Source: JALYXS01 sp051003795 (lineage in GTDB: Bacteria; Acidobacteriota; Terriglobia; Bryobacterales; Bryobacteraceae). Taken from it: a stretch of DNA of 13,563 nucleotides. The notes beneath the pieces were generated by a model, which was not told where the DNA came from, ran no database searches, and was given only the letters and a program-made list of their open reading frames with translations. Position numbers and translations under genes: made by a program. Positions 7,186 through 13,563 of this stretch are shown in pieces. The DNA lies in assembly GCA_051003795.1 (NCBI GenBank), contig JBPCKZ010000092.1:1-13563 (forward strand). Reading direction: 5' to 3'. Position 1 is the first letter of the stretch. Each line of letters starts with the position of its first letter.

Positions 7186-7231
7186 GCTGAAACGAATGCG
7201 CCAAACGCGCCACTCCACCAGAGGAACAACG

Positions 7232-8218
7232 ATGAATCGATTCCTACTCTGCATTCTCACTCTTTCGGGTATTTCCGCCATGGCCCAAGCCCCGGCGGCC
7301 AAGAAGCGCATAGCGGTGCTCAATTTCGATTACGCCACGGTCCAGAGCGATGTCTCGGCGATTTTCGGCGTCCGTCAGGATGTCGGGAAAGGCATTGCGG
7401 ACCTGCTGGTGGACAAACTGGTTACCGGCGGCCAATATTCCATCATTGAGCGCAAAGCGATCGACAAGATCGTGGCGGAGCAGAATTTTTCGAATAGCGA
7501 TCGCGCCGATCCGAACTCGGCCGCCAAGTTGGGCCGCGTCCTCGGCGTGGATGCCATCGTGATCGGCAGCATCACGCAGTTCGGGCGGGACGACCGCAGC
7601 ACTACCGTTGGCGGCACGGCGCTGGGCGGCCTCGCGGGCCGGTACGGTTTGGGCGGGGTTGGTCAACGCAAGGCGAAAGCGGTAGTGGGCATCAGCGCCC
7701 GGCTGATCAGTACGGATACGGCCGAGATTCTGGCCGTGGCGTCGGGCAAAGGCGAATCGGACCGCTCGGGGGCGATGTTGGCCGGCGCGGGCGGCAGCTA
7801 CGGCGGGGGCGGCGGCGGGGCGTTCGATATGTCGAGCAAAAACTTCGGCGACACCATTCTGGGAGAGGCGGTGAACAAGGCGGTGGGCGACGTGGCCACG
7901 CGCCTGGAACGGGAATCGGGCCGCTTGCCCGCCCACGTGCTCACCCTATCGGGTTTGGTCGCCGATGTTTCCGGCAATGGTCCGGATGTCACTCTGGTGC
8001 TGAACATCGGGTCGCGCGCGGGCGTCAAAATTGGCGACCGCCTTGCCGTCAAACGCTCCACGCGCACGATTACCGATCCAGCGACGGGAAAAGCGATCCG
8101 CCACGTGGAGGATCAGGTTGGCTACGTGACCATCACCGATGTCGACGAAGCTTCGTCCGGTGGCAAATTTTCCGGCTCCGTGCCGGCGAAAGTCGGGGAC
8201 GAGGTGAAGAGCCAGTAG
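7232..8218 (+). CDS. CsgG-family secreted protein with FlgT-like C-terminal domain
   Basis: This 328-aa exported protein begins with a signal peptide (MNRFLLCILTLSGISAMAQA) and a CsgG-type domain (about 25-225): KKRIAVLNFDY, a helix with IADLLVDKLV, YSIIERKAIDKIVAEQ, and LGRVLGVDAIVIGSITQF. CsgG proteins form outer-membrane channels or related periplasmic assemblies. A Gly-rich stretch (about 180-198) probably corresponds to a flexible loop. The C-terminal part (about 240-328; LVLNIGSRAGVKIGDRLAV, VGYVTITDV, KVGDEVKSQ) resembles the FlgT C-terminal domain. No lipobox cysteine follows the signal peptide, unlike curli CsgG, a lipoprotein. The start at ATG 7232 has SD AGAGGAA; longer in-frame starts would overlap the divergent peptidase gene and hide the signal peptide. 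It is first in a five-gene run, 21 bp before the kinase gene. Confidence 0.85.
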   Translation: MNRFLLCILTLSGISAMAQAPAAKKRIAVLNFDYATVQSDVSAIFGVRQDVGKGIADLLVDKLVTGGQYSIIERKAIDKIVAEQNFSNSDRADPNSAAKLGRVLGVDAIVIGSITQFGRDDRSTTVGGTALGGLAGRYGLGGVGQRKAKAVVGISARLISTDTAEILAVASGKGESDRSGAMLAGAGGSYGGGGGGAFDMSSKNFGDTILGEAVNKAVGDVATRLERESGRLPAHVLTLSGLVADVSGNGPDVTLVLNIGSRAGVKIGDRLAVKRSTRTITDPATGKAIRHVEDQVGYVTITDVDEASSGGKFSGSVPAKVGDEVKSQ

Positions 8219-8239
8219 GCAGCGGCGGAGACGAAATCG

Positions 8240-9736
8240 ATGGACTTTGAACCAGGCCAAACTTTCGGCGACTACACAATTCTCCGCGTTTTGGGCGCGG
8301 GGGGCATGGGTAAGGTGTACCAAGTCCGCAACAATATTTCGAACCGCGTGGAAGCCTTGAAAGTGCTGCTTCCAGACCTCGGCGGCGAACCGGAGCTGGT
8401 CGATCGGTTTCTTCGCGAGATTCGGATTTCAGCCAGCCTGGATCACCCCAACATCGCCGCGCTGCGCACCGCGCAACGCATCGGCAATCAACTCGCCATG
8501 GTGATGGAGTATGTGGAGGGAGCGGCCTTCAATTCGCTCATACAAGCGGGGCCAATTCCCGTTGGCAAAGCGGCCGGTTACACCGCGCAGGCGCTCTCGG
8601 CATTGTCGTATGCGCACTCGAAAGGCGTTACCCATCGCGACATCAAGCCGGGCAATATCATGTTGACGCCGTCGGGCACCGTAAAATTGATGGATTTCGG
8701 AATCGCGAAACTCGCTACCGACGTGAAACTCACGAAAACCGGCATGATGGTGGGCTCGGTCTATTACATGCCGCCCGAACAAATTGAAGGCCGCGATCCG
8801 GATGCGCGCTCGGATATTTATTCGTTGGGCGTCACGCTTTATGAAATGGTTACCGGAAGGCGGCCCTTTAACGGCGACAGCGAATACCAGATCATGGCGG
8901 CGCACCTGAAAGCAATGCCGCAGCCGCCGCGCGAGATCGATCAATCGCTGCCGGAGGAGTTGAACGACATCATTCTGATGGCTCTGGCGAAAGATCCGGC
9001 GCGGCGATTCCAATCGGCGGATGCGTTTCGCGCGGCGCTCTCGCGCCTGGAGCCGGCTGCCGCGGCGACTGCGCCGAACACCGCCGCCGCGCCGCCGAAA
9101 CGCGACCGCCGCTTGATGTACATGGCGGCCGGTTCGGTTGCCACCATCGCGGTAATCGCGGCAGGGGTCGTGGAGCTTCCCAAGTACTGGCATGCCGGCG
9201 CGGGCACCCGGCCATTGTCGTCGAGTCCGTCCGCGACGCCCGATCCCGCGCCGGTTCGGGCCGCGGCGCAAGAACCCGTGGCGTCCAAACCGGCGCCCGG
9301 CGAGCGCATCCAGAAGAGCGTTCCCGTTGCCGCCCGGTTGCCGCCACCCTCGCCCGCGCAATCTCCTCCCGTTCAGGCCACCGTCCAAGCGCCGGTCGCG
9401 ATGCCCGCGCCGGTTCCCGCGCCGGTGCCCGCGCCGGTTCAATCGCCGGTCGCGCCGGCGGCGGATGCGGCGGAACTCTCCGCCGCGCGCGAGCGCATGA
9501 TGCTGATGGCGGCGCGCATCGAGGCGGCCGCAACCTCGATACAAGCTCTGCGGAGCGCGCAAGCGCAACAGGGAATAGGCCTGCGATCCGACATTGTGGC
9601 TGCCCAGCAACGCGTGAATTACCAGATGGGCGAGGCCGAATCGAACCTCAATCAAAACAATGCCCCGGGCGCCGGGAAAAGGCTCGACGCGGCGGAACGC
9701 GATTTGGAGAAACTGGAAAGTTTTTTAGGTAAGTAA
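8240..9736 (+). CDS. Membrane Ser/Thr protein kinase with periplasmic Pro-rich and coiled-coil tail
   Basis: This 498-aa Hanks-type (PknB-like) kinase has a complete catalytic domain at about 12-270: glycine loop LGAGGMGKVY, ATP lysine in EALKVL (K41), catalytic loop THRDIKPGN (D134), DFG (152-154) and YYMPPEQ after the activation loop, which has several Thr that could be autophosphorylated. One transmembrane helix (about 291-312, YMAAGSVATIAVIAAGV) separates it from a periplasmic part: a Pro/Ala/Val-rich spacer with PAPV repeats (about 385-404) and a C-terminal helical, probably coiled-coil segment (about 408-498). No PASTA or other known sensor domain is seen. SD GGAG lies about nine bases before the ATG. 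Lying between CsgG-family and secreted-protein genes, it may sense or control an envelope process; that is inference. Confidence 0.9.
   Translation: MDFEPGQTFGDYTILRVLGAGGMGKVYQVRNNISNRVEALKVLLPDLGGEPELVDRFLREIRISASLDHPNIAALRTAQRIGNQLAMVMEYVEGAAFNSLIQAGPIPVGKAAGYTAQALSALSYAHSKGVTHRDIKPGNIMLTPSGTVKLMDFGIAKLATDVKLTKTGMMVGSVYYMPPEQIEGRDPDARSDIYSLGVTLYEMVTGRRPFNGDSEYQIMAAHLKAMPQPPREIDQSLPEELNDIILMALAKDPARRFQSADAFRAALSRLEPAAAATAPNTAAAPPKRDRRLMYMAAGSVATIAVIAAGVVELPKYWHAGAGTRPLSSSPSATPDPAPVRAAAQEPVASKPAPGERIQKSVPVAARLPPPSPAQSPPVQATVQAPVAMPAPVPAPVPAPVQSPVAPAADAAELSAARERMMLMAARIEAAATSIQALRSAQAQQGIGLRSDIVAAQQRVNYQMGEAESNLNQNNAPGAGKRLDAAERDLEKLESFLGK
9407..9454 (+). repeat. 12-bp tandem repeat inside the kinase gene
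   Basis: Four 12-bp units (GCGCCGGTTCCC, GCGCCGGTGCCC, GCGCCGGTTCAA, TCGCCGGTCGCG) encode the PAPV-type repeat of the kinase spacer. The first three share eight leading bases exactly. Because units are in-frame multiples of 3, copy-number change by slippage would lengthen or shorten the periplasmic spacer without breaking the gene. Confidence 0.7.
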
Positions 9737-9754
9737 AGGGAGACACCCAACAAT

Positions 9755-10813
9755 ATGACCGCTCAAAAGTCCGCATTGACCTTAGTTCTGATCTGCGCCG
9801 CCACGCCGTTCTTATACGCCGATTTCACTTACGATTCGACCAGCAGGATCACCGGCGGCGCACTCGTGGGAATGATGAAATTCGCCGGCGCTTTCTCGAA
9901 AGACGCTCGCAAAGTCATGGATCCGATTTCGTCCACCACCTCCATCAAGGGCAATCGCATGGTGACGAAAACAGCCGATTCCTCAACTATCGTCGACATC
10001 GATAAAGAAACGATCACCCACGTGGATTTCGCGCGGAAAGCGTATTCCGTGGTGACCTTCGCGCAGATGAAGCAAGCGATGGAGGACATGGCGCAGAAGA
10101 TGCAGCAACAGAAGGGCGGAGGGGGGCAGCCGCCGCCGGACATGCAGTTCGATATCAAGATGAACGACACGGGCCAGACCAAAACAATCAATGGAAACAA
10201 TGCTCACGAGGTCGTCATGACCATGACGATGCAGGGAGCGGACGCCAAGTCGGGGGCGAAAGGCGGGATGGACGTGACCACCGACATGTGGATCGCCCCG
10301 AAGGTCTCGGGCTATCAAGAAGTGCGCGACTTTTCCCGCCGCATGAGCCAGAAGATCGCGTGGACGCCGATGGCCAACCCGCTGATCAACCGACCCGATA
10401 TGCAGCGCGCCATGGCGGAGCTCGCGAAAGAGGGATCGAAGATGGACGGGCTGCCGGTTCTCGAGACCATCAAGATGGGCGGGCGATTGGAAGGGACGCC
10501 GGACGCCTCTTCTTCGCAGACGCAATCGTCGCGGAATTCCAGTCCGCCACCCGCGTCGGTAAGCGACGCGCTGGGAGCCGCGCTCGGCGGAAAGATCGGC
10601 CTTGGAGGGTTTGGGCGGCGCAAGAAAGAAGCCCCGCCGGCGGATTCAGGCGATGGCGGCCCAACTTCCGTTTCCGGGTCGCTGATGGAAATGACGAGGG
10701 AAGTAACCAACTTCTCTTCGGCCCCCGCCGACCCGTCGCTGTTCGAAGTTCCCGCCGGATTCAGCCAGGTGCAGGAAGATCCGATGCATCCGGCCAGCCG
10801 GGGCCGCAAGTAG
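9755..10813 (+). CDS. Uncharacterised secreted protein, DUF4412-like
   Basis: I do not recognise a function. The 352-aa product has a signal peptide (about 1-22, LTLVLICAATPFLYA) and a mature part with beta-strand-like segments (TSIKGNRMVTKTADSSTIVDIDKETITHV), a Met/Gln-rich patch (about 105-120), a Gly/Pro patch (about 121-128), a Ser/Pro/Gly-rich low-complexity region (about 250-306) and a final strand with DPSLFEVPAGFSQV. The closing FEVPAGF pattern and overall layout resemble DUF4412-type envelope proteins, but this is weak. No catalytic motif or transmembrane helix is seen after the signal. It starts 18 bp after the kinase stop with AGGGAG upstream (about 12 bases, rather distant) and ends 2 bp before the dehydratase ATG. 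It could be the cargo or effector of the CsgG-like/kinase pair. Confidence 0.75.
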   Translation: MTAQKSALTLVLICAATPFLYADFTYDSTSRITGGALVGMMKFAGAFSKDARKVMDPISSTTSIKGNRMVTKTADSSTIVDIDKETITHVDFARKAYSVVTFAQMKQAMEDMAQKMQQQKGGGGQPPPDMQFDIKMNDTGQTKTINGNNAHEVVMTMTMQGADAKSGAKGGMDVTTDMWIAPKVSGYQEVRDFSRRMSQKIAWTPMANPLINRPDMQRAMAELAKEGSKMDGLPVLETIKMGGRLEGTPDASSSQTQSSRNSSPPPASVSDALGAALGGKIGLGGFGRRKKEAPPADSGDGGPTSVSGSLMEMTREVTNFSSAPADPSLFEVPAGFSQVQEDPMHPASRGRK

Positions 10814-10815
10814 CC

Positions 10816-12543
10816 ATGCCGGCCGACAACGGCGTGAAACTGCGCAGCCAGGAATGGTGGGGACAGCCGAACTACGAAAGCTTCGTGCGGCGCGCGTGGC
10901 TCCGGTCCGAGGGCTTCGCGAAAGATGCATTCCAAAATAAGCCGGTAATCGGGATCTGCAATTCATGGAGCGAGCTCAACAATTGCAACGCGCATTTACG
11001 CATCGTGGCCGAGGCCGTTAAGCGCGGCGTCTGGGCCGCGGGCGGCTTCCCGCTGGAGTTTCCCACCATCTCGCTGGGCGAAGTGTTCATGCGGCCGACC
11101 ACCATGCTCTATCGCAACCTGATGGCGATGGACGTGGAGGAATCGATTCGCGCGAATCCCATCGACGGCGTCGTGCTGCTATGCGGTTGCGATAAAACCA
11201 CGCCGGCGCAATTGATGGGCTGCGCGAGCGCGGATATTCCGGCGATAGTCGTTCCCGGCGGCCCCATGTTAAGCGGGCAATGGAAGGATCGCAAACTTGG
11301 CTCGGGCACCGACGGGCGCAAACTGTTCGACCTGTTCCGCACCGGCGACATCACCGAGGAAGATTGGAGCGAGATCGAAGGCGGCATTTCGCGCAGCGCC
11401 GGCCACTGCACCGTAATGGGAACGGCTTCGACCATGACGAGCCTGGCCGAAGCTCTCGGCATGACCCTAACCGGCTGCGCCAACATCCCGGCGGTCGATT
11501 CGCGCCGGCTTACCATGGCCGAACTCAGCGGCCGCCGCATCGTCGATATCGTGCGCGAAGACCTGAAGCCCTCGAAGATCATGACCCGGCAGGCGATCGA
11601 GAATGCGATTACGGTGGATATGGCGATCGGCGGCTCGACCAACGCGGTGGTGCATCTGCTCGCCATTGCGGGGCGGCTCGGAATCGATCTGAAGCTCGAG
11701 GAATTCGATGCGATTTCCCGGCGCACGCCTTACATCGTGAACGTCAAGCCTTCGGGTGAGTTCCTGATGGAGGAATTTTTCTACGCCGGCGGCCTTCCCG
11801 CCGCGATGAAGGAAATTTTGCACCTGCTGCATGGCGACGCGATCACCGTTACCGGAAAGACCATTCGCGAAAACGTGGAAGGCGCGGAATGCCATCGCCG
11901 CGAAGTGATTCGCACCGCCGCCGAACCGCTGAATCCGCAAGGCGGGACCGTGATCCTGCGCGGCAATCTGGCGCCCGATGGCGCCGTGATCAAGCAGACC
12001 GCCGCTTCTCCCCATTTATTGCAGCACCGCGGCAGGGCTTACGTATTCGAGACTTACGACCGGATGCGGGCCGAGATCGATAGCGACGATTTACCGGTCG
12101 ATAAAGACACCGTGCTAGTGATGAAGGGCTGCGGACCGAAAGGCGCGCCGGGATTTCCCGAGTGGGGACATATCCCGATGCCGCGCGTGCTGCTGAAACA
12201 AGGCGTTTCGGATATGGTGCGCATGAGCGACGCGCGCATGAGCGGGACCAGTTTCGGCACCGTGATTTTGCACGTGGCCCCTGAATCGGCGATTGGCGGC
12301 CCGCTCGGAGTGGTGCGTACGGGCGATGAAGTGGAGTTGGACGTGGAAGGGCGGGGAATTAACGTCTGCATCCCGCAAGAAGAAATCGACCGGCGGCGCG
12401 CCGCCTTTCGGCCGCCGCCGCCGAAGTACGATCGCGGCTATGGCCGCATGTTCCTGGAGCATGTGACGCAAGCGAACCTGGGCTGCGATTTCGATTTTTT
12501 GGCGGCAAAGCGCCGATTGCAAGAAATTGATAGCATGGCCTAG
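10816..12543 (+). CDS. IlvD/Edd-family [2Fe-2S] dehydratase (L-arabinonate/dihydroxy-acid dehydratase type)
   Basis: This 575-aa cytoplasmic enzyme should dehydrate a 2,3-dihydroxy carboxylic acid to a 2-keto acid using a [2Fe-2S] cluster and Mg2+. Likely cluster cysteines are C57 (ELNNCN), C125 (CGCDKTTPA) and C198 (AGHCTVMGTAST), with D126 and K127 as the metal-binding Asp and carbamylated Lys; the C-terminal SDARMSGTSFG carries the catalytic serine. The opening LRSQEWWGQ and overall length are more like sugar-acid dehydratases (L-arabinonate/galactonate type) than IlvD of branched-chain biosynthesis, but substrate cannot be settled by eye. The start at ATG 10816 begins two bases after the previous stop without a clear SD, suggesting coupled translation; an upstream in-frame extension runs through the previous gene in another frame and lacks family sequence. 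Confidence 0.9.
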   Translation: MPADNGVKLRSQEWWGQPNYESFVRRAWLRSEGFAKDAFQNKPVIGICNSWSELNNCNAHLRIVAEAVKRGVWAAGGFPLEFPTISLGEVFMRPTTMLYRNLMAMDVEESIRANPIDGVVLLCGCDKTTPAQLMGCASADIPAIVVPGGPMLSGQWKDRKLGSGTDGRKLFDLFRTGDITEEDWSEIEGGISRSAGHCTVMGTASTMTSLAEALGMTLTGCANIPAVDSRRLTMAELSGRRIVDIVREDLKPSKIMTRQAIENAITVDMAIGGSTNAVVHLLAIAGRLGIDLKLEEFDAISRRTPYIVNVKPSGEFLMEEFFYAGGLPAAMKEILHLLHGDAITVTGKTIRENVEGAECHRREVIRTAAEPLNPQGGTVILRGNLAPDGAVIKQTAASPHLLQHRGRAYVFETYDRMRAEIDSDDLPVDKDTVLVMKGCGPKGAPGFPEWGHIPMPRVLLKQGVSDMVRMSDARMSGTSFGTVILHVAPESAIGGPLGVVRTGDEVELDVEGRGINVCIPQEEIDRRRAAFRPPPPKYDRGYGRMFLEHVTQANLGCDFDFLAAKRRLQEIDSMA

Positions 12544-12548
12544 AGGCA

Positions 12549-13139
12549 ATGGTGGCGACACAACCGAATAGCTTTCTCACGCCGGAACAGTATCTCGAAA
12601 TCGAGCGAAAGGCCGACTTCAAGAGCGAGTACTACGACGGCAAGATGTTTGCGATGGCGGGAGCGAACTTCCGCCATAACGTCCTGGTTGCCAACCTAAT
12701 TGGGGAACTGCGACAGGCGCTCCGGCCTCGCGGCTGCCGAATTCTCCCAAGCGACATGCGGGTGCGCGTAAGCGTCACGGGGCTGTATACCTACCCGGAT
12801 GTGATTGCCGTTTGCGGCGAACCCGAGCTAGGCGGCGATGAATTTGACGTTTTGTTGAACCCGGGGTTGATAGTTGAGGTGCTTTCGCCTTCGACCGAGG
12901 CATATGATCGCGGGCGCAAGTTCGAGCAATATCGCGCGCTCGAATCGCTTCGTGCCTACCTGATGGTATCCGCCGACCGCGTTCACGTGGAATTGTACAC
13001 GCGTCGGCCCGATCGAGAGTGGAAGTTGAGCGAGGCAAGCGATCTTTCTGAAACCATCGATATTTGCACGCTTGAATGCAAGGTTCCCCTCTCCGGCATA
13101 TACGAGGGCATTGAAATATCCAAACCCGATCTACGCTGA
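12549..13139 (+). CDS. Uma2 family (DUF820) PD-(D/E)XK nuclease-like protein
   Basis: This 196-aa protein matches the Uma2 family (PF05685), restriction-endonuclease-fold proteins that are very numerous in cyanobacteria and present in many copies in other phyla; their biological role is unknown. Visible marks are SEYYDGKMFAMAGA near the N-terminus, FRHNVLVANL, ILPSDMRVRV, YPDVIAVCG (D84), LIVEVLSPST (E110) and GRKFEQYRAL, the usual nuclease core. The gene starts five bases after the dehydratase stop. GAGG (12543-12546) is only two bases from the ATG at 12549 but five from the adjoining GTG at 12552, so the latter may be the true start. Its last nine bases overlap the convergent asparagine synthase gene. 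Confidence 0.88.
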   Translation: MVATQPNSFLTPEQYLEIERKADFKSEYYDGKMFAMAGANFRHNVLVANLIGELRQALRPRGCRILPSDMRVRVSVTGLYTYPDVIAVCGEPELGGDEFDVLLNPGLIVEVLSPSTEAYDRGRKFEQYRALESLRAYLMVSADRVHVELYTRRPDREWKLSEASDLSETIDICTLECKVPLSGIYEGIEISKPDLR

Positions 13140-13563
13140 CGCGCGCTGCGCGTTTTCCCGAAACCACATTTCCAACACCAGCAAGGACCAGAGCCACGTG
13201 CGATTGTCCCTGCGCCCGCTTTGATGCTTTTCGAGCATGTGCTTGACGAACGCCGGGGACACGATACCGCGATCGAAGAACGTCCGGCTGTTCAGGTGAT
13301 CCCACAGCATCTCTTTCAACGGCCCGCGCAGCCAGGGGCTCAACGGGACCGCGAACCCCATTTTGGGGCGATTCAAAAGCTCCGGCGGAAGCCGGCCGCC
13401 CAACGCGCGGATCAGAATATGCTTGCCTTGCCCATTGCGGATCTTCCATTCGTGCGGAATCGTCGCCGCCATTTCCGCCAACTCATGATCGAGCATGGGA
13501 GAGCGCACTTCGAGCGAATTCGCCATCGACATGCGATCCACTTTCACCAGCATGTCGCCCGAG
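13131..13563 (-). CDS. asnB: Asparagine synthase (glutamine-hydrolysing) family, C-terminal part; 5' end outside window
   Basis: The leftward frame is open to the right edge, so only the last 143-144 codons are present. They begin with SGDMLVKVDRMSMANSLE, the conserved end of the ATP-binding synthetase domain, continue with VRSPMLDHELAEMAATIP and KHILIRALGGRLPPELLNRPKMGFAVPL, and finish with a helical tail ending RENAQRASA. The family moves the amide nitrogen of glutamine to an acceptor, aspartate in AsnB; paralogues in surface-polysaccharide or peptide clusters act on other acceptors. The missing N-terminal glutaminase domain and most of the synthetase domain prevent a finer call. The TAG at 13133-13131 overlaps the end of the convergent Uma2 gene by nine bases, and there is no space for a terminator between them. 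Confidence 0.88.
   Translation of the reverse strand, partial: SGDMLVKVDRMSMANSLEVRSPMLDHELAEMAATIPHEWKIRNGQGKHILIRALGGRLPPELLNRPKMGFAVPLSPWLRGPLKEMLWDHLNSRTFFDRGIVSPAFVKHMLEKHQSGRRDNRTWLWSLLVLEMWFRENAQRASA

Noticed and set aside
7034..7231. A 66-codon upstream extension of the CsgG-family frame
   Set aside because: It would hide the signal peptide and overlap the divergent peptidase start; ATG 7232 has a good ribosome site.
7789..7821. G-rich run resembling a G-quadruplex in the CsgG-family gene
   Set aside because: It encodes a poly-Gly loop, and G runs of three or more are too few for a standard four-run motif.
8429..9655. A 408-codon leftward open frame antisense to the kinase gene
   Set aside because: Very Arg/Gly/His-rich translation with no domain, typical of the antisense of GC-rich coding DNA; the kinase is unambiguous.
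9707..9726. AAACT-GGAA-AGTTT hairpin followed by T run at the end of the kinase gene
   Set aside because: It lies inside the coding sequence; the stem has one G-C pair and G-U wobbles, too weak for a convincing terminator, and the next gene is only 18 bp away.
10288..10815. A 176-codon upstream extension of the dehydratase frame through the previous gene
   Set aside because: Arg-rich sequence unlike the family. The ATG at 10816 gives the normal length (575 aa) and start.
1..13563. Search by eye for CRISPR arrays, tRNA/rRNA genes, insertion sequences, riboswitches and phage genes
   Set aside because: No spaced repeats, cloverleaf or T-loop motifs, transposase or integrase sequence, or long conserved leader was seen; gaps between genes are mostly under 30 bp.

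Overview
The window looks like chromosomal DNA of a GC-rich Gram-negative bacterium, most likely an Acidobacteriota (Bryobacterales/Solibacter-like) relative. This is inferred from the gene set: a secreted CRTAC1/ASPIC-UnbV propeller protein, a secreted TPR protein, Tat-type metal-dependent hydrolases, a bacterial S10 carboxypeptidase, a CsgG-family protein, a PknB-type kinase with a periplasmic tail, and a Uma2 nuclease. Base composition and codon use look even throughout. I see no insertion sequence, tRNA, rRNA, CRISPR array or other mobile-element signature. No gene-free stretch exceeds 300 bases; the longest are 38-189 and 7113-7231.

Left part (1-1981). The first codons of a leftward gene lie at the edge. 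They have a strong Shine-Dalgarno, a perfect TATAAT -10 box and a 10-bp inverted repeat overlapping that box, which looks like a repressor operator. A short hairpin/T-tract terminator facing left separates it from a rightward gene for a large secreted beta-propeller protein (591 aa). That gene starts at a TTG and has a tandem 10-bp repeat upstream.

Middle part (1982-7112). A leftward secreted TPR protein is divergent from a rightward two-gene unit. This unit encodes an amidohydrolase-2 family hydrolase and a type I phosphodiesterase/nucleotide pyrophosphatase, both with twin-arginine-like N-termini and overlapping reading frames. A leftward S10 serine carboxypeptidase with all catalytic residues meets them tail to tail, 5 bp apart.

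Right part (7113-13563). A short divergent promoter region leads into five closely spaced rightward genes: a CsgG-family protein with a FlgT-like C-terminal domain, a membrane Ser/Thr kinase with a Pro-rich and coiled-coil periplasmic tail, an uncharacterised secreted protein (DUF4412-like), an IlvD/Edd-family [2Fe-2S] dehydratase (sugar-acid or dihydroxy-acid type), and a Uma2 PD-(D/E)XK nuclease-like protein. Gaps are 21, 18, 2 and 5 bp, so at least the first four probably share a transcript. The end of a leftward asparagine synthase gene overlaps the Uma2 stop and runs off the right edge.

Taken together, most products act in or beyond the cell envelope. The most novel unit is the CsgG-like/kinase/secreted-protein trio (7232-10813), which could be an envelope sensing or secretion module. 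That functional link is inference from gene order, not shown by sequence alone.
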